64,000 nt of DNA from JACCXG01 sp963834305 (lineage in GTDB: Bacteria > Acidobacteriota > Vicinamibacteria > Vicinamibacterales > 2-12-FULL-66-21): NCBI GenBank assembly GCA_963834305.1, contig CAWIAX010000003.1, positions 2,112,536-2,176,535 of the forward strand, read 5' to 3'. Positions 33,072 through 41,329 of this stretch are shown here, piece by piece (position 1 is the stretch's first letter; the number at the start of each line of letters is the position of its first letter). The notes under the pieces were generated by a model that saw nothing but the letters and a program-made list of their open reading frames with translations, did not search any database and was not told where the DNA came from. A program made the position numbers and the translations under genes.

Positions 33072-35579
33072 CTACTGGTGGCGCAGCGCCAGAATCGGTT
33101 CGACTTTGGAGGCCCGGTGGGCAGGGACGAACCCGGCGCCCAGCGCCACCAGCGCCAGGAGGACCGTCGAAGCGACGAGCACAACCGGGTCGTAGCCTTC
33201 CAGTTGATACAGGATGTCGCTGGCCTTGGCGGCACGGCCGGCCAGGACGGCGGCCATCAGCCCCAGCGTGGCGCCGATGCCGGTCATGACGGCCACCTGG
33301 CGCAGGACCATCCCGCGCACCCGGCCCGGGGCGGCGCCGAGCGCCATCCGCAGGCCAATCTCGCGGGTGCGCTGCGCCACGGTGTACGCGAGCACCCCGT
33401 ACAGCCCGACCGACGCCAGGATCGTCGCCAGGATGGCGAAGCCCGCGGCCAGCGACGTGATCATGCGATCCAGGAACACGTTCTCCCGTACCTGCTGCGG
33501 CATCGTCTGCAGGCTCTCGACCGGCAGATCGGGGTCCACGCCCGCCACGACGCGCTGCACGGTCTGGAGCATCTGCCCGGGCGGCGCCGACGTGCGCACG
33601 TAGTAGTTGATGCTCCCGGCGCGTGCGTCCTGGCGGTAGGGCATGAAGAACAGCGGCGGCACCGGGGCCTTGACCTCGCTGTACTTGGCGTCTTTCACCA
33701 GCCCGACGATCTCGATGTCGAGCACCGCGTCGGGGCCGCGTCCGTTGCTCATCCGTTTGCCCACCACGTCGGGCGCCAGGTTGAACTTTTTAGCGAAGGC
33801 CTCGTTCACGATCGCAACCTTGGGCGCGCCCAGGCGATCGGCACGCGAAAAATCCCGCCCGGCGAGCAGGGGAATGCCGAGCGTGCGGAAGTACCCGGGA
33901 GCCACCTGGTTGACGCGCGAGCCGGTGTCGGTGTCGGGGCCGGCCTTGAAGTCCTGCACCAGGACGCTGCTGCCCCAGTTGTTGCCCGACAGCGCGGCAA
34001 CCTGCGCCGCTGTCACGTCGATGACGCCAGGCTGGGCGGCGAGCTCGTCCTCGAGCCGCTCGAACAGGACCCGCGACCGGTCGGCCGAGTAGCCGTTCAG
34101 CTCCGGGGAGACGCCAAAGGTAATCAGGTTCTCGATGTTGATGCCGAGATCGACGCGGCTGACGTTGACCAGGCTCTTCGTGAACAGCCCGGCACACGCG
34201 AGCAGCGCCATCGAAATGGCGATCTGCGCCGTGGCCAGCCCGGCACGGAAGAGCTGTGCCCCCCGCCCGCCGCCGGGCTGCCCGGCCTGCCCCTTGAGCG
34301 TGGGCAGCAGGTCGGGGCGCGTGCTGTGCCAGGCGGGGAACAGCCCGAACAGCAGGCCCGTCCCCAGCGTCACGGCCGCGGCAAAGAGCAGCACCGTGCC
34401 GCTGATCTCGGCCTCCATCGTCCGGCCCACAGCGGCCGGCAGCATCGCGAGGATGACCCCGAGCGTCCAGCGGGCGACGAGAATGCCGAACAAACCGCCG
34501 CACGCTGCGAGGACGCAAGACTCCGTCAGGAGCTGGCCGATGAGCTGCCGCCGGCTGGCCCCGATCGACAGCCGCACCGCCATCTCGCCAGAGCGCGCCG
34601 CCCCGCGGGCGAGCAGCAGGTTCGCGATGTTCGCGCAGGCGATCAGGAGCACGAGGCCGGTCACGCCGAGCAGCAGCGCCAGGGGCGTACCCGCCTGCGC
34701 GTCCACCGAGCTCTGGCCGCGCGCGCCTTCCTCCATCAGCAGCGGCTTGGCCCTGAAGCGGGCCAGCGTCTGGTCGCTCATCCCGCGCTGCAGTGGCGCC
34801 TCGACGTCGCTGACGATGGCGCGGTAGGGGACGTTGAGCTGGGTGCGGGCCTCGTCGAGCGTGACCCCCGGCCGCAGCCGTCCGAAGACATAGGCCCAGT
34901 ACGACCGGCGGTTGTGGAACTGGTTGAACCCCGGGTTCATGGCGCCGCGCAGCGTGATGGGCACGTAGACCTGCGGACGCGCGCCGAGCGTGGTGCCGCC
35001 GAACCCGTCCGGTGCCACCCCGACGATTGTGAGGTGCTGCCCGTTGACGACCAGCGTTTCGCCGAGCACGGCCGGGCTCCGATCGAACCGTTCCGTCCAG
35101 TAGGCGTGGCTGAGCACGACCACCAGCGATTCGCCGACCTTCTGATCGTCGGCGGGCGAGAGCAGCCGCCCCAGCGCCGGCGGGATCCCGAGGACCGGAA
35201 AGTAGCTCCCCGACACCAGCACCCCTTCGCCGTTCAGGGTCTGGTTGCGGAAGGCCAGGTTCGCGCCGAACAGCACGTGGGCCGCCAGGTCGGTGAACCC
35301 GGTGTGCGCCTTCTGCAGGTCGCGGAACATCGGGTAGCTGAAGACCTCGTCGCAGTCGCCGGCCTGGTTGCAGGACTGCGACCCCGGCTTGGGGCCGGGC
35401 GCCGACAGGTTCACCAGCTCGTGGGGGGCCGGCACCGGGAGCGGCCGCAGCAGCATCTGGTGAAAGAGCGAAAACATGGCGGCGTTGGCGCCGATGCCGA
35501 GCGCCAGCGACAGGATCGCGACCGAGGTGACGAAGGGAGCCTTGAAGAGGCGGCGGAAGGCGAGCGTCAGGTTGCGCAT
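33072..35579 (-). CDS. ADOP-family ABC permease (duplicated orphan permease)
   Basis: An 835-residue permease of the acidobacterial duplicated orphan permease type. The N-terminus MRNLTLAFRRLFKAPFVTSV and ALGIGANAAMFSLFHQMLLR (first helix) leads into a MacB-like periplasmic domain. A first FtsX unit follows (VLLIACANIANLLLARGAAR, then RLSIGASRRQLIGQLL), a second periplasmic domain, and a second FtsX unit (GLYGVLAYTVAQRTREIGLR, then MALGAAPGRVRGMVL). It ends PAHRASKVEPILALRHQ. ADOP genes typically lack an adjacent dedicated ATPase, as here. The family is strongly expanded in Acidobacteriota, which supports the taxonomic placement. It is divergent from the VOC gene. Confidence 0.93.
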   Translation of the reverse strand: MRNLTLAFRRLFKAPFVTSVAILSLALGIGANAAMFSLFHQMLLRPLPVPAPHELVNLSAPGPKPGSQSCNQAGDCDEVFSYPMFRDLQKAHTGFTDLAAHVLFGANLAFRNQTLNGEGVLVSGSYFPVLGIPPALGRLLSPADDQKVGESLVVVLSHAYWTERFDRSPAVLGETLVVNGQHLTIVGVAPDGFGGTTLGARPQVYVPITLRGAMNPGFNQFHNRRSYWAYVFGRLRPGVTLDEARTQLNVPYRAIVSDVEAPLQRGMSDQTLARFRAKPLLMEEGARGQSSVDAQAGTPLALLLGVTGLVLLIACANIANLLLARGAARSGEMAVRLSIGASRRQLIGQLLTESCVLAACGGLFGILVARWTLGVILAMLPAAVGRTMEAEISGTVLLFAAAVTLGTGLLFGLFPAWHSTRPDLLPTLKGQAGQPGGGRGAQLFRAGLATAQIAISMALLACAGLFTKSLVNVSRVDLGINIENLITFGVSPELNGYSADRSRVLFERLEDELAAQPGVIDVTAAQVAALSGNNWGSSVLVQDFKAGPDTDTGSRVNQVAPGYFRTLGIPLLAGRDFSRADRLGAPKVAIVNEAFAKKFNLAPDVVGKRMSNGRGPDAVLDIEIVGLVKDAKYSEVKAPVPPLFFMPYRQDARAGSINYYVRTSAPPGQMLQTVQRVVAGVDPDLPVESLQTMPQQVRENVFLDRMITSLAAGFAILATILASVGLYGVLAYTVAQRTREIGLRMALGAAPGRVRGMVLRQVAVMTGIGATLGLMAAVLAGRAAKASDILYQLEGYDPVVLVASTVLLALVALGAGFVPAHRASKVEPILALRHQ

Positions 35580-35654
35580 CTGTCAGGCAGTAGACGGATC
35601 CCGCCGCCTGAAGGTTTACTGCGGCGGCGCGAGGAACCGGGGCCCGTGCGGGCC

Positions 35655-35676
35655 TGGCATAAGGGCATGGCATAAG
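35655..35676 (+). repeat. Direct repeat of a 9-mer upstream of the VOC gene
   Basis: TGGCATAAG occurs at 35655-35663 and again at 35668-35676, a 13-base period, in the divergent 118-base gap between the ADOP permease and the VOC gene. The second copy overlaps TAAGAT (35673-35678), a plausible -10 element. It could be an operator, but there is no direct evidence. Confidence 0.35.
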
Positions 35677-35697
35677 ATCGTTGCAGAGGAGAGCGCC

Positions 35698-36123
35698 ATG
35701 CCGACTACCCCCGCCTCTACCGAGGTCACGATGTACCCGTTCCTGCGGTATCAGGACGCACCGGCCGCCATCACCTGGCTGGTCCAGGCCTTTGGCCTCG
35801 AGGCGCGCGGTGTCCACCCCGGGCCCGACAACACGATCGCCCACGCGGAGATCGGCTATGGTGGCAGCTGCCTGATGCTGGGCTCGGCCAAGCAGGACGA
35901 CCTCGGCCTCAAGACCGCCCGGGAGCTGGGCGCGGTGACCCAGGGCATCTACGTCTACGTCCCGGACCCCGACGAACACTACGCGCGGGCGAAGGCGGCC
36001 GGGGCGGCGATCGTCTACGAGCTGCGCGACACGGAGTATGGCTCGCGGGAATACGGGGCGCGCGACCTCGAAGGGAACCTGTGGTCGTTTGGCACCTACC
36101 GGCCGGGAACGGCCACGGCATGA
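35698..36123 (+). CDS. VOC/glyoxalase-fold protein (bleomycin-resistance-like)
   Basis: A 141-residue vicinal-oxygen-chelate protein. PFLRYQDAPAAITWLVQAFG is the first beta-alpha-beta unit, AHAEIGYGGSCLMLGS the strand that carries a metal or substrate residue, and YVYVPDPDEHYARAKAAGA with EYGARDLEGNLWSFGTY the second unit, typical of the PhnB/YdcE-type glyoxalase relatives. AGGAG at 35687-35691 precedes the ATG by six bases. Its stop overlaps the cystathionine beta-synthase ATG (ATGA), so the two are cotranscribed. Function could be antibiotic or small-molecule binding; no specific substrate can be named. Confidence 0.83.
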   Translation: MPTTPASTEVTMYPFLRYQDAPAAITWLVQAFGLEARGVHPGPDNTIAHAEIGYGGSCLMLGSAKQDDLGLKTARELGAVTQGIYVYVPDPDEHYARAKAAGAAIVYELRDTEYGSREYGARDLEGNLWSFGTYRPGTATA

Positions 36124-37502
36124 CCATGACCACGCCCAGGATTGCCGACACCATCCTCGACACCATCGGCGACACGCCGATGGTGCGGATCAACCGGATC
36201 ACCCGCGGCGAGACCGATGCGCTGGTGCTGGCCAAGATCGAGACCTTCAACCCGGGCAACTCCATCAAGGACCGGATGGCGGTCCGGATGATCGAGGACG
36301 CCGAGCGGGCCGGCCTGCTCAAGCCGGGCGGCACCATCATCGAGGGCACCTCGGGCAACACCGGCATGGGACTGGCCATTGCCGCGGTGGTGAAGGGCTA
36401 CCGCTGCATCTTCACGACCACCGACAAGCAGTCGAAGGAGAAGGTCGACGCGCTGAAGGCGTTCGGCGCCGAGGTCATCGTGTGCCCGACCAACGTCGAC
36501 CCCGAGGACCCGCGGTCGTACTACTCGGTGTCGTCGCGGCTGGAGCGCGAGGTGCCGGACTCGTGGAAGGCCAACCAGTACGACAACCTGTCGAACAGCG
36601 CCGCGCATTACGAGCAGACCGGCCCGGAGATCTGGGAGCAGACCGACGGCGCCGTCACCCACCTCGTCGTCGGCGTCGGCACCGGCGGCACCGTCAGCGG
36701 CGCCGGACGCTATCTGAAGGAGCGCAACCCGGCGATCAAGGTCTGGGGCATCGACACCTACGGCTCGGTGTTCAAGAAGTACAAGGAGACCGGGATCTTC
36801 GACAAGAACGAGATCTATCCCTACATCACCGAGGGCATCGGCGAGGACTTCCTGCCGGAGAACGTCGACTTCGACGTCATCGATCACTTCGAGAAGGTGA
36901 CCGACAAGGACGCCGCGCTGATGACCCGCCGGATCGCGCGCGAGGAGGGGATCTTCGCCGGCAACTCCGCCGGGTCGGCGATGGCCGGCGTGCTGCAGCT
37001 CAAGGAGCACTTCGGCCCGGGCGACGTGGTGGTGGTGATCTTCCACGACCACGGGTCGCGCTACCTCGGCAAGATGTTCAACGACGACTGGATGCGGGAG
37101 AAGGGCTTCCTCGAGAAGAGCGGCATGACGGCGCGCGACCTCGTGGCGTCGGGCGTGTCGGGCGAGCTGCTGGCGCTCGAAGCGGACGAGACCGTGGAGG
37201 CCGCGGTGCGCCTGATGGGGCAGCACGACTTCTCGCAGATCTCCATCACCCACGACAAGCGGCTCGTCGGGTCGCTGAACGAGGCGCACCTCTATTCCGA
37301 GCTGGTGCGGAACCCGGCGATCAAGACCGCGCCGGTGGGGGACATCATGCAGCCGGCGTTCCCGTTCGTGGACATCTCGACGCCGGTCGAGCTGCTGTCC
37401 ACGATGATCACGTCGGCGAACCCGGCGGTGCTGGTGCGCGACTTCAAGACCGACAAGACGTTCATCATCACGCGCTCGGACGTCATACGCGTGCTCTGTT
37501 AA
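36120..37502 (+). CDS. cbs: Cystathionine beta-synthase with C-terminal CBS pair
   Basis: A PLP enzyme of 460 residues joining homocysteine and serine to cystathionine (transsulfuration). The catalytic core shows TIGDTPMVRINRIT, FNPGNSIKDRMAVRMIEDAE (PLP Lys), EGTSGNTGMGLAIAAV, GVGTGGTVSGAGRYLKE and AGNSAGSAMAG (phosphate loop). The final ~120 residues form two CBS motifs (QHDFSQISITHDKRLVGSLN and TTMITSANPAVLVRDFKTDK-like), normally AdoMet-responsive. The longer core and CBS tail distinguish it from CysK/CysM. The ATG overlaps the VOC gene's stop; a second ATG lies two codons in. Confidence 0.9.
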   Translation: MTMTTPRIADTILDTIGDTPMVRINRITRGETDALVLAKIETFNPGNSIKDRMAVRMIEDAERAGLLKPGGTIIEGTSGNTGMGLAIAAVVKGYRCIFTTTDKQSKEKVDALKAFGAEVIVCPTNVDPEDPRSYYSVSSRLEREVPDSWKANQYDNLSNSAAHYEQTGPEIWEQTDGAVTHLVVGVGTGGTVSGAGRYLKERNPAIKVWGIDTYGSVFKKYKETGIFDKNEIYPYITEGIGEDFLPENVDFDVIDHFEKVTDKDAALMTRRIAREEGIFAGNSAGSAMAGVLQLKEHFGPGDVVVVIFHDHGSRYLGKMFNDDWMREKGFLEKSGMTARDLVASGVSGELLALEADETVEAAVRLMGQHDFSQISITHDKRLVGSLNEAHLYSELVRNPAIKTAPVGDIMQPAFPFVDISTPVELLSTMITSANPAVLVRDFKTDKTFIITRSDVIRVLC

Positions 37503-37514
37503 TCTGTTAATCAC
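37497..37514 (+). repeat. Tandem octamer CTGTTAAT at the cbs stop codon
   Basis: CTGTTAAT is repeated directly in tandem at the very end of cbs, so that the stop codon TAA lies in the first copy and a second TAA in the next. It leads into the low-complexity pyrimidine-rich intergenic stretch. It may be a slippage product; no function is claimed. Confidence 0.4.
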
Positions 37515-37564
37515 AATTCCCAACGCCCAACTCCCAAACTCCCATATCGCCGAGCCCTTCAGTT

Positions 37565-37592
37565 CCCCAGCTCCCCCGTTCCCCCGTTCCCC
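37565..37592 (-). repeat. G-quadruplex-like tandem repeat (G-runs on the minus strand)
   Basis: On the plus strand there are C-runs of 4, 5, 5 and 4 (37565-68, 37573-77, 37581-85, 37589-92) with loops of 4, 3 and 3, so the minus strand can form a G-quadruplex. Just upstream (about 37515-37550) a degenerate 7-base tandem of CCCAACT-type units occurs. The unit TTCCCCAG is the reverse complement of the CTGGGGAA unit at 11941-11972. It lies in the 151-base gap between cbs and the YjbQ-like gene, where I see no terminator. Confidence 0.6.
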
Positions 37593-37653
37593 AGCTGGCA
37601 ACGTGTTATCCTAGACTGTGGCCCAGTCGCCTCCTGTAGGAGCGGGCCCAGCC

Positions 37654-38730
37654 GTGTCCATGCCCACCGTTCCCCTCGAGCTGACGCTCGCGCTCACGCC
37701 TCGGGCCCGCGTCGACGTCATCGACGTCCGGGATGAAATTGCCACCCGGTTCGGCGACGCGCTCGACCCTTACCCGCGGGCGCTGTGCTGCTCGTTCCAC
37801 ACCACGGCCGGCTATCTCGATCCCGGCGTCGCCTCGCGGCTCAACCAGGGCAGCGCCGGTGTCATGCCCTACATCGAGGTCTTCCGGACGATGTTCCCGG
37901 AAGGGGCCGGGTACGAGCACGACAAGCTCGAACGGCGGACGGAGCTGACCGAGGAGCAGAAGCCGCAGGAACCGCGGAACGCCGACTCGCACCTCGCCTT
38001 CATGGCCGGCGCCCTGCGCACCTGCGTGACGTATCAGAACCGGCCGGGCGAGCCGGTCAGCTTCATCGACCTCGACGGCGTGCACAAGGGCCAGCCCCGC
38101 CGCCGCCTCACGTCGGTGCTCGGCTACAGCGCCGAGGAGCCGGTCGCGACGCTGCGCCTGGCGGTGCCGGTGTCCGGCCACGCGGTGGACTCGGTCAACC
38201 TGAAGAACCCGAAGTTCGGCATCTACCAGCAGTGCCAGGAGCTGGTGGCGGCGCACGGCGTCACCAAGGGTCGCCTTCGCCTCGCGCTGGCGCCGGGCGA
38301 GCGCCACGCCGGGCTGACGGTCAACGAATACGAGACGCTGCTGATGCGCCACGACCTCGGCGACGTGCTGCGCGACCCGCTGCGCTTCATGGCCGAGAAG
38401 GCCGGCCACATCCTCGGCAACCCGCGCGCGATTCCCGCCAAGACGCTCGACTACGCGAAGTACGATCTCGTGCGCGTCTTCAACCGCCTGGTGGACACGC
38501 TCGGCCTGCGCGAGTCGATGGTCGAGACGGTGCTGTCGCAGGCCATCGCGATGCCGGCCGCCCGCTTCCTCCGGATGAAGCGGGCCGTCAGCCTGCTCGT
38601 GTCCGACCGCGACGTGCCCGGCCAGGGGGCGATCATCGAGGGCACCTACCAGAGCCCGATTCTGGTCCAGTGGCACCGCGGCGCCCGCCGTGTGCGCACG
38701 CTCGACGTCACGCTGACCCGTTTCGTCTAG
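37654..38730 (+). CDS. YjbQ/UPF0047-like domain fused to an unknown C-terminal domain
   Basis: A 358-residue protein. The first ~150 residues resemble the YjbQ (UPF0047) fold: LCCSFHTTAGYLDPGVASRL (the conserved HTT-A region and Asn/Asp pocket), NADSHLAFMAGALRTCVTY, and FIDLDGVHKGQPRRR in place of the usual LxxxDGPR strand. YjbQ proteins are ~130-140 residues, so a C-terminal extension of about 200 residues is unusual. It contains LNPK-like VNLKNPKFGIYQQCQE, a helical segment with FMAEKAGHILGNPR, and a final beta pair. I do not recognise it. Start chosen at GTG 37654 (AGGAG at 37638-37642); GTG 37618 and ATG 37660 are alternatives. Function unknown. Confidence 0.65.
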   Translation: MSMPTVPLELTLALTPRARVDVIDVRDEIATRFGDALDPYPRALCCSFHTTAGYLDPGVASRLNQGSAGVMPYIEVFRTMFPEGAGYEHDKLERRTELTEEQKPQEPRNADSHLAFMAGALRTCVTYQNRPGEPVSFIDLDGVHKGQPRRRLTSVLGYSAEEPVATLRLAVPVSGHAVDSVNLKNPKFGIYQQCQELVAAHGVTKGRLRLALAPGERHAGLTVNEYETLLMRHDLGDVLRDPLRFMAEKAGHILGNPRAIPAKTLDYAKYDLVRVFNRLVDTLGLRESMVETVLSQAIAMPAARFLRMKRAVSLLVSDRDVPGQGAIIEGTYQSPILVQWHRGARRVRTLDVTLTRFV

Positions 38731-38779
38731 CCCCCGTTACCGGTCTCTCCGCCGTCCGGCGGTGGCGTATCATCACGCG

Positions 38780-39580
38780 ATGGTCCTCGAACGAACCACC
38801 GAGGTGGACGGCCGCCGTGTCCGTCATCTCGAGGCGGGCGCCGGGCGTCCGGTGGTGCTGATCCATGCGTTTCCGCTCTCGGCCGACATGTGGCGGTCCC
38901 AGCTCGAGCGCGTCCCGGACGGCTGGCGCCTGCTCGCCCCCGACCTGCCGGGCTTCGGTCCGCACGCCGATGGCTCCGTGCAGTCGATGGACGACATGGC
39001 CCGGCGGGTCGAGGCGTGGATGACGGCTGCCGGGATCGATCGCGCGGTCATCGGCGGCGTGTCGATGGGCGGCTACGTCACGCTGGCGCTGTTCCGGCTC
39101 GCGCCCGGCCGGTTCACCGGCGTGGTCCTCGCCAACACGAAAGCGGGCGCCGACACCGCCGAGGGGCGTGCGGCGCGCGACGCGATGTCGGCGCTCGTCC
39201 GCGAGCAGGGGGCGGCGGCGGTCGCGGATCAGATGCTGCCGAAGCTGCTGGGCGAGACCACGCGCCGGTCCCGTCCCGATCTCGAGACACTCGTCCGCGG
39301 CCTGATCGCAGCCAACCGGCCGGACGGCATCGCTGGCGCGATCGGCGCGATGAAGGGGCGCCCGGACTCCACGGCGCTGCTGGCGCAGATCGACCGGCCC
39401 GCGCTCGTCATCGCCGGATCCGAAGACACGCTGATTCCGGCATCGGAGGCCGCGCTGCTGCACGAGCGCCTGCCCTCGTCGCGGCTCGTGACGATCCCCG
39501 GCGCCGGACACCTGTCCAGCCTCGAAGCGCCCGACGAGTTCTCCGCCGCGCTGGCGGCCTTTCTCTCGGCGGACGCCTGA
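38780..39580 (+). CDS. Alpha/beta hydrolase
   Basis: A 266-residue soluble alpha/beta hydrolase. The oxyanion segment LIHAFPLSADMW, nucleophile elbow IGGVSMGGYVTLAL (GxSxG), acid IAGSEDTLIPASEA and His GAGHLSSLEAPDEF are in the right order and spacing for a complete catalytic triad with a helical cap between. The closest general type is the 3-oxoadipate enol-lactonase / esterase group. The ATG at 38780 is chosen; the frame extends six residues upstream through a GTG. It starts 49 bases after the YjbQ-like gene. Confidence 0.84.
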   Translation: MVLERTTEVDGRRVRHLEAGAGRPVVLIHAFPLSADMWRSQLERVPDGWRLLAPDLPGFGPHADGSVQSMDDMARRVEAWMTAAGIDRAVIGGVSMGGYVTLALFRLAPGRFTGVVLANTKAGADTAEGRAARDAMSALVREQGAAAVADQMLPKLLGETTRRSRPDLETLVRGLIAANRPDGIAGAIGAMKGRPDSTALLAQIDRPALVIAGSEDTLIPASEAALLHERLPSSRLVTIPGAGHLSSLEAPDEFSAALAAFLSADA

Positions 39581-39622
39581 CCGCCGCGCCCGCCGATGCC
39601 CGACGCTGCTAGGATCACCGCT

Positions 39623-40498
39623 ATGTTGCGTTCCGTCCTGCCCGCGGCGCTCGTCCTCGCTTTCGGGGCCCTGAGCGTCCCCGGCACCCTCGGCGCGCTG
39701 GCTCCCGCCGGCGCGGCCGCGCAAGCCGCCGATGTCGAGCCGCTGCACCGGCCGTTCGATCAGCTGCTCGACGTCAACGTGCGCGACGGCCTCGTCTATT
39801 ACCGGGCGCTCCAGAGCGAGCGCGGCCGTCTCGACCGCTACATCGCGTCCCTGAACGTGCCGGCGGCGACCTACGACGGCTGGCCGCGCGAGGCGAAGGC
39901 GGCGTTCTGGCTGAACGCCTACAACGCGGTCGTCCTCCAGACGGTCATCAACCGGTATCCCATTGCGGGCAAGGCGGCCGCCTATCCGGCGTCCAGCATC
40001 CGGCAGCTTCCCGGCGCCTTCGAGACAGCGAAGCACCGCCTCGCCGGGCGGTCGATCTCCCTCGACGACATCGAGAAGGGGGTGCTCCCGGAGTTCGCCG
40101 ACCCACGCCTCTACCTGGCGCTCGGCCGCGGTGCGGTGGGGAGCGGCCGGCTGCGCAGCGAGGCCTACACCGGCGCGCGCCTCGGCACGCAGCTCGAGGC
40201 CGTGCAGGCCGATTTCGTCGACCAGCAGGAGATGCTCCAGATCGATCGCTCGAGCGGGCGGATTGCCGTCACCTCGATCGTCAGCTGGCACGAGCGCGAG
40301 TTCGTCACGGCCTACGGCACGGGGGCGGCGGGAACGTTCGCGCAGCGATCGCCGATCGAACGGGCGGTCATCGCGTTCATCATGCCGAACCTGCTGCGTC
40401 TCGAGCGGGACTACGTGGAGGCGAACACGTTCCAGGTCGTGTTCACGCCCTTCGACTGGCGGCTCAACGACCTGACCGGCGGCGGTCGCGCGGAGTGA
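39623..40498 (+). CDS. Exported DUF547 protein
   Basis: A 291-residue protein with a signal peptide (cleavage near AAAQAADVEP) and a DUF547 domain. FDQLLDVNVRDGLVYYRALQ, AFWLNAYNAVVLQTVINRYP and the helical LDDIEKGVLPEF are family hallmarks. DUF547 members usually have an N-C-A-S-x-S-C-P-x-L stretch after a His; here the equivalent is LGRGAVGSGRLRSEAYTG, with both Cys and the Pro missing. If that region is catalytic in the family, this copy may be degenerate. Function of the family is unknown; context (hydrolase before, SDR after) does not help. Confidence 0.78.
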   Translation: MLRSVLPAALVLAFGALSVPGTLGALAPAGAAAQAADVEPLHRPFDQLLDVNVRDGLVYYRALQSERGRLDRYIASLNVPAATYDGWPREAKAAFWLNAYNAVVLQTVINRYPIAGKAAAYPASSIRQLPGAFETAKHRLAGRSISLDDIEKGVLPEFADPRLYLALGRGAVGSGRLRSEAYTGARLGTQLEAVQADFVDQQEMLQIDRSSGRIAVTSIVSWHEREFVTAYGTGAAGTFAQRSPIERAVIAFIMPNLLRLERDYVEANTFQVVFTPFDWRLNDLTGGGRAE

Positions 40499-40508
40499 GC
40501 GGAGTGAC

Positions 40509-41289
40509 ATGGATCTAGGACTCACCGACAAGGTTGCCATCGTCACCGGCTCGAGCCGCGGGCTGGGGCTGGCGAGCGCGCGGGCGCTCGTGGCCGAGGG
40601 ATGCCGGGTCTGCCTCTGCGCCCGGGGCGCGGAGGGACTGGCCGAGGCCGCGCTCGAGGTCGAGGCGGTGGCGAAGCGGCCGCAGATGGTGCTGGCGGTG
40701 CAGGCCGACGTGTCGACCGCGGCCGGCGTGGCCCTCGTGGTGGAGCGGACCGCGGAAGCATTTGGCGGGGTGGACATCCTGGTGAACAACGTCGGGCGGG
40801 CCGCCGGCACCGACCTGCTCGGCACGTCCGACCAGGAATGGCAGGCGGCGCTCGACGAGACGCTCTATCCAGCCATCCGCGCGTCGCGGCGCGCCGTGCC
40901 GCTCATGCGCGAGCGCGGCGGCGGGGTGATCCTGTTGATTGCCTCCATCTGGGGGCGCGAATCGGGCGGCCGCATGACCTACAACGCCGTCAAGGCGGCG
41001 GAGATCAGCCTCGGCAAGTCGCTGGCGCAGCAGCTGGCGCCGCGTCAACATCCGGGTGAACAGCGTGGCCCCCGGCTCGATCCTGTTCCCGGGCGGCTCG
41101 TGGCACAAGCGGCAGCAGGCCGACCCGGAGGGCATGGCCGAGTTCGTCACGCGGGAGCTGCCGTTCGGCCGCTTCGGGCGGGCCGACGAGGTCGGCGCGG
41201 TCGTCGCGTTTCTCGCCTCGTCCCGCGCCTCGTGGGTGAGCGGCGCCTGCATCCCGGTCGACGGCTGCCAGGGGCGGTCCAACATCTGA
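40509..41289 (+). CDS. Short-chain dehydrogenase/reductase, one frame break
   Basis: A classical SDR of 259 residues when corrected. It shows TGSSRGLGLASARALV (dinucleotide binding), DILVNNVGRAAG (NNxG), IASIWGRESGGRMTYNAVKA (catalytic Ser, then YxxxK) and, after the break, IRVNSVAPGSILFPGG and SGACIPVDGCQGRS. One extra base near 41041-41044, just before the NIRVNSVAPG segment, interrupts the frame; removing it gives 780 bases, 260 codons including stop. Substrate unknown; FabG-like or sugar/aldehyde reductase. Confidence 0.83.
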
Positions 41290-41329
41290 CGCCGGCGCGA
41301 TCCGCCGCCCGCACGCCGACCGCCATCTC

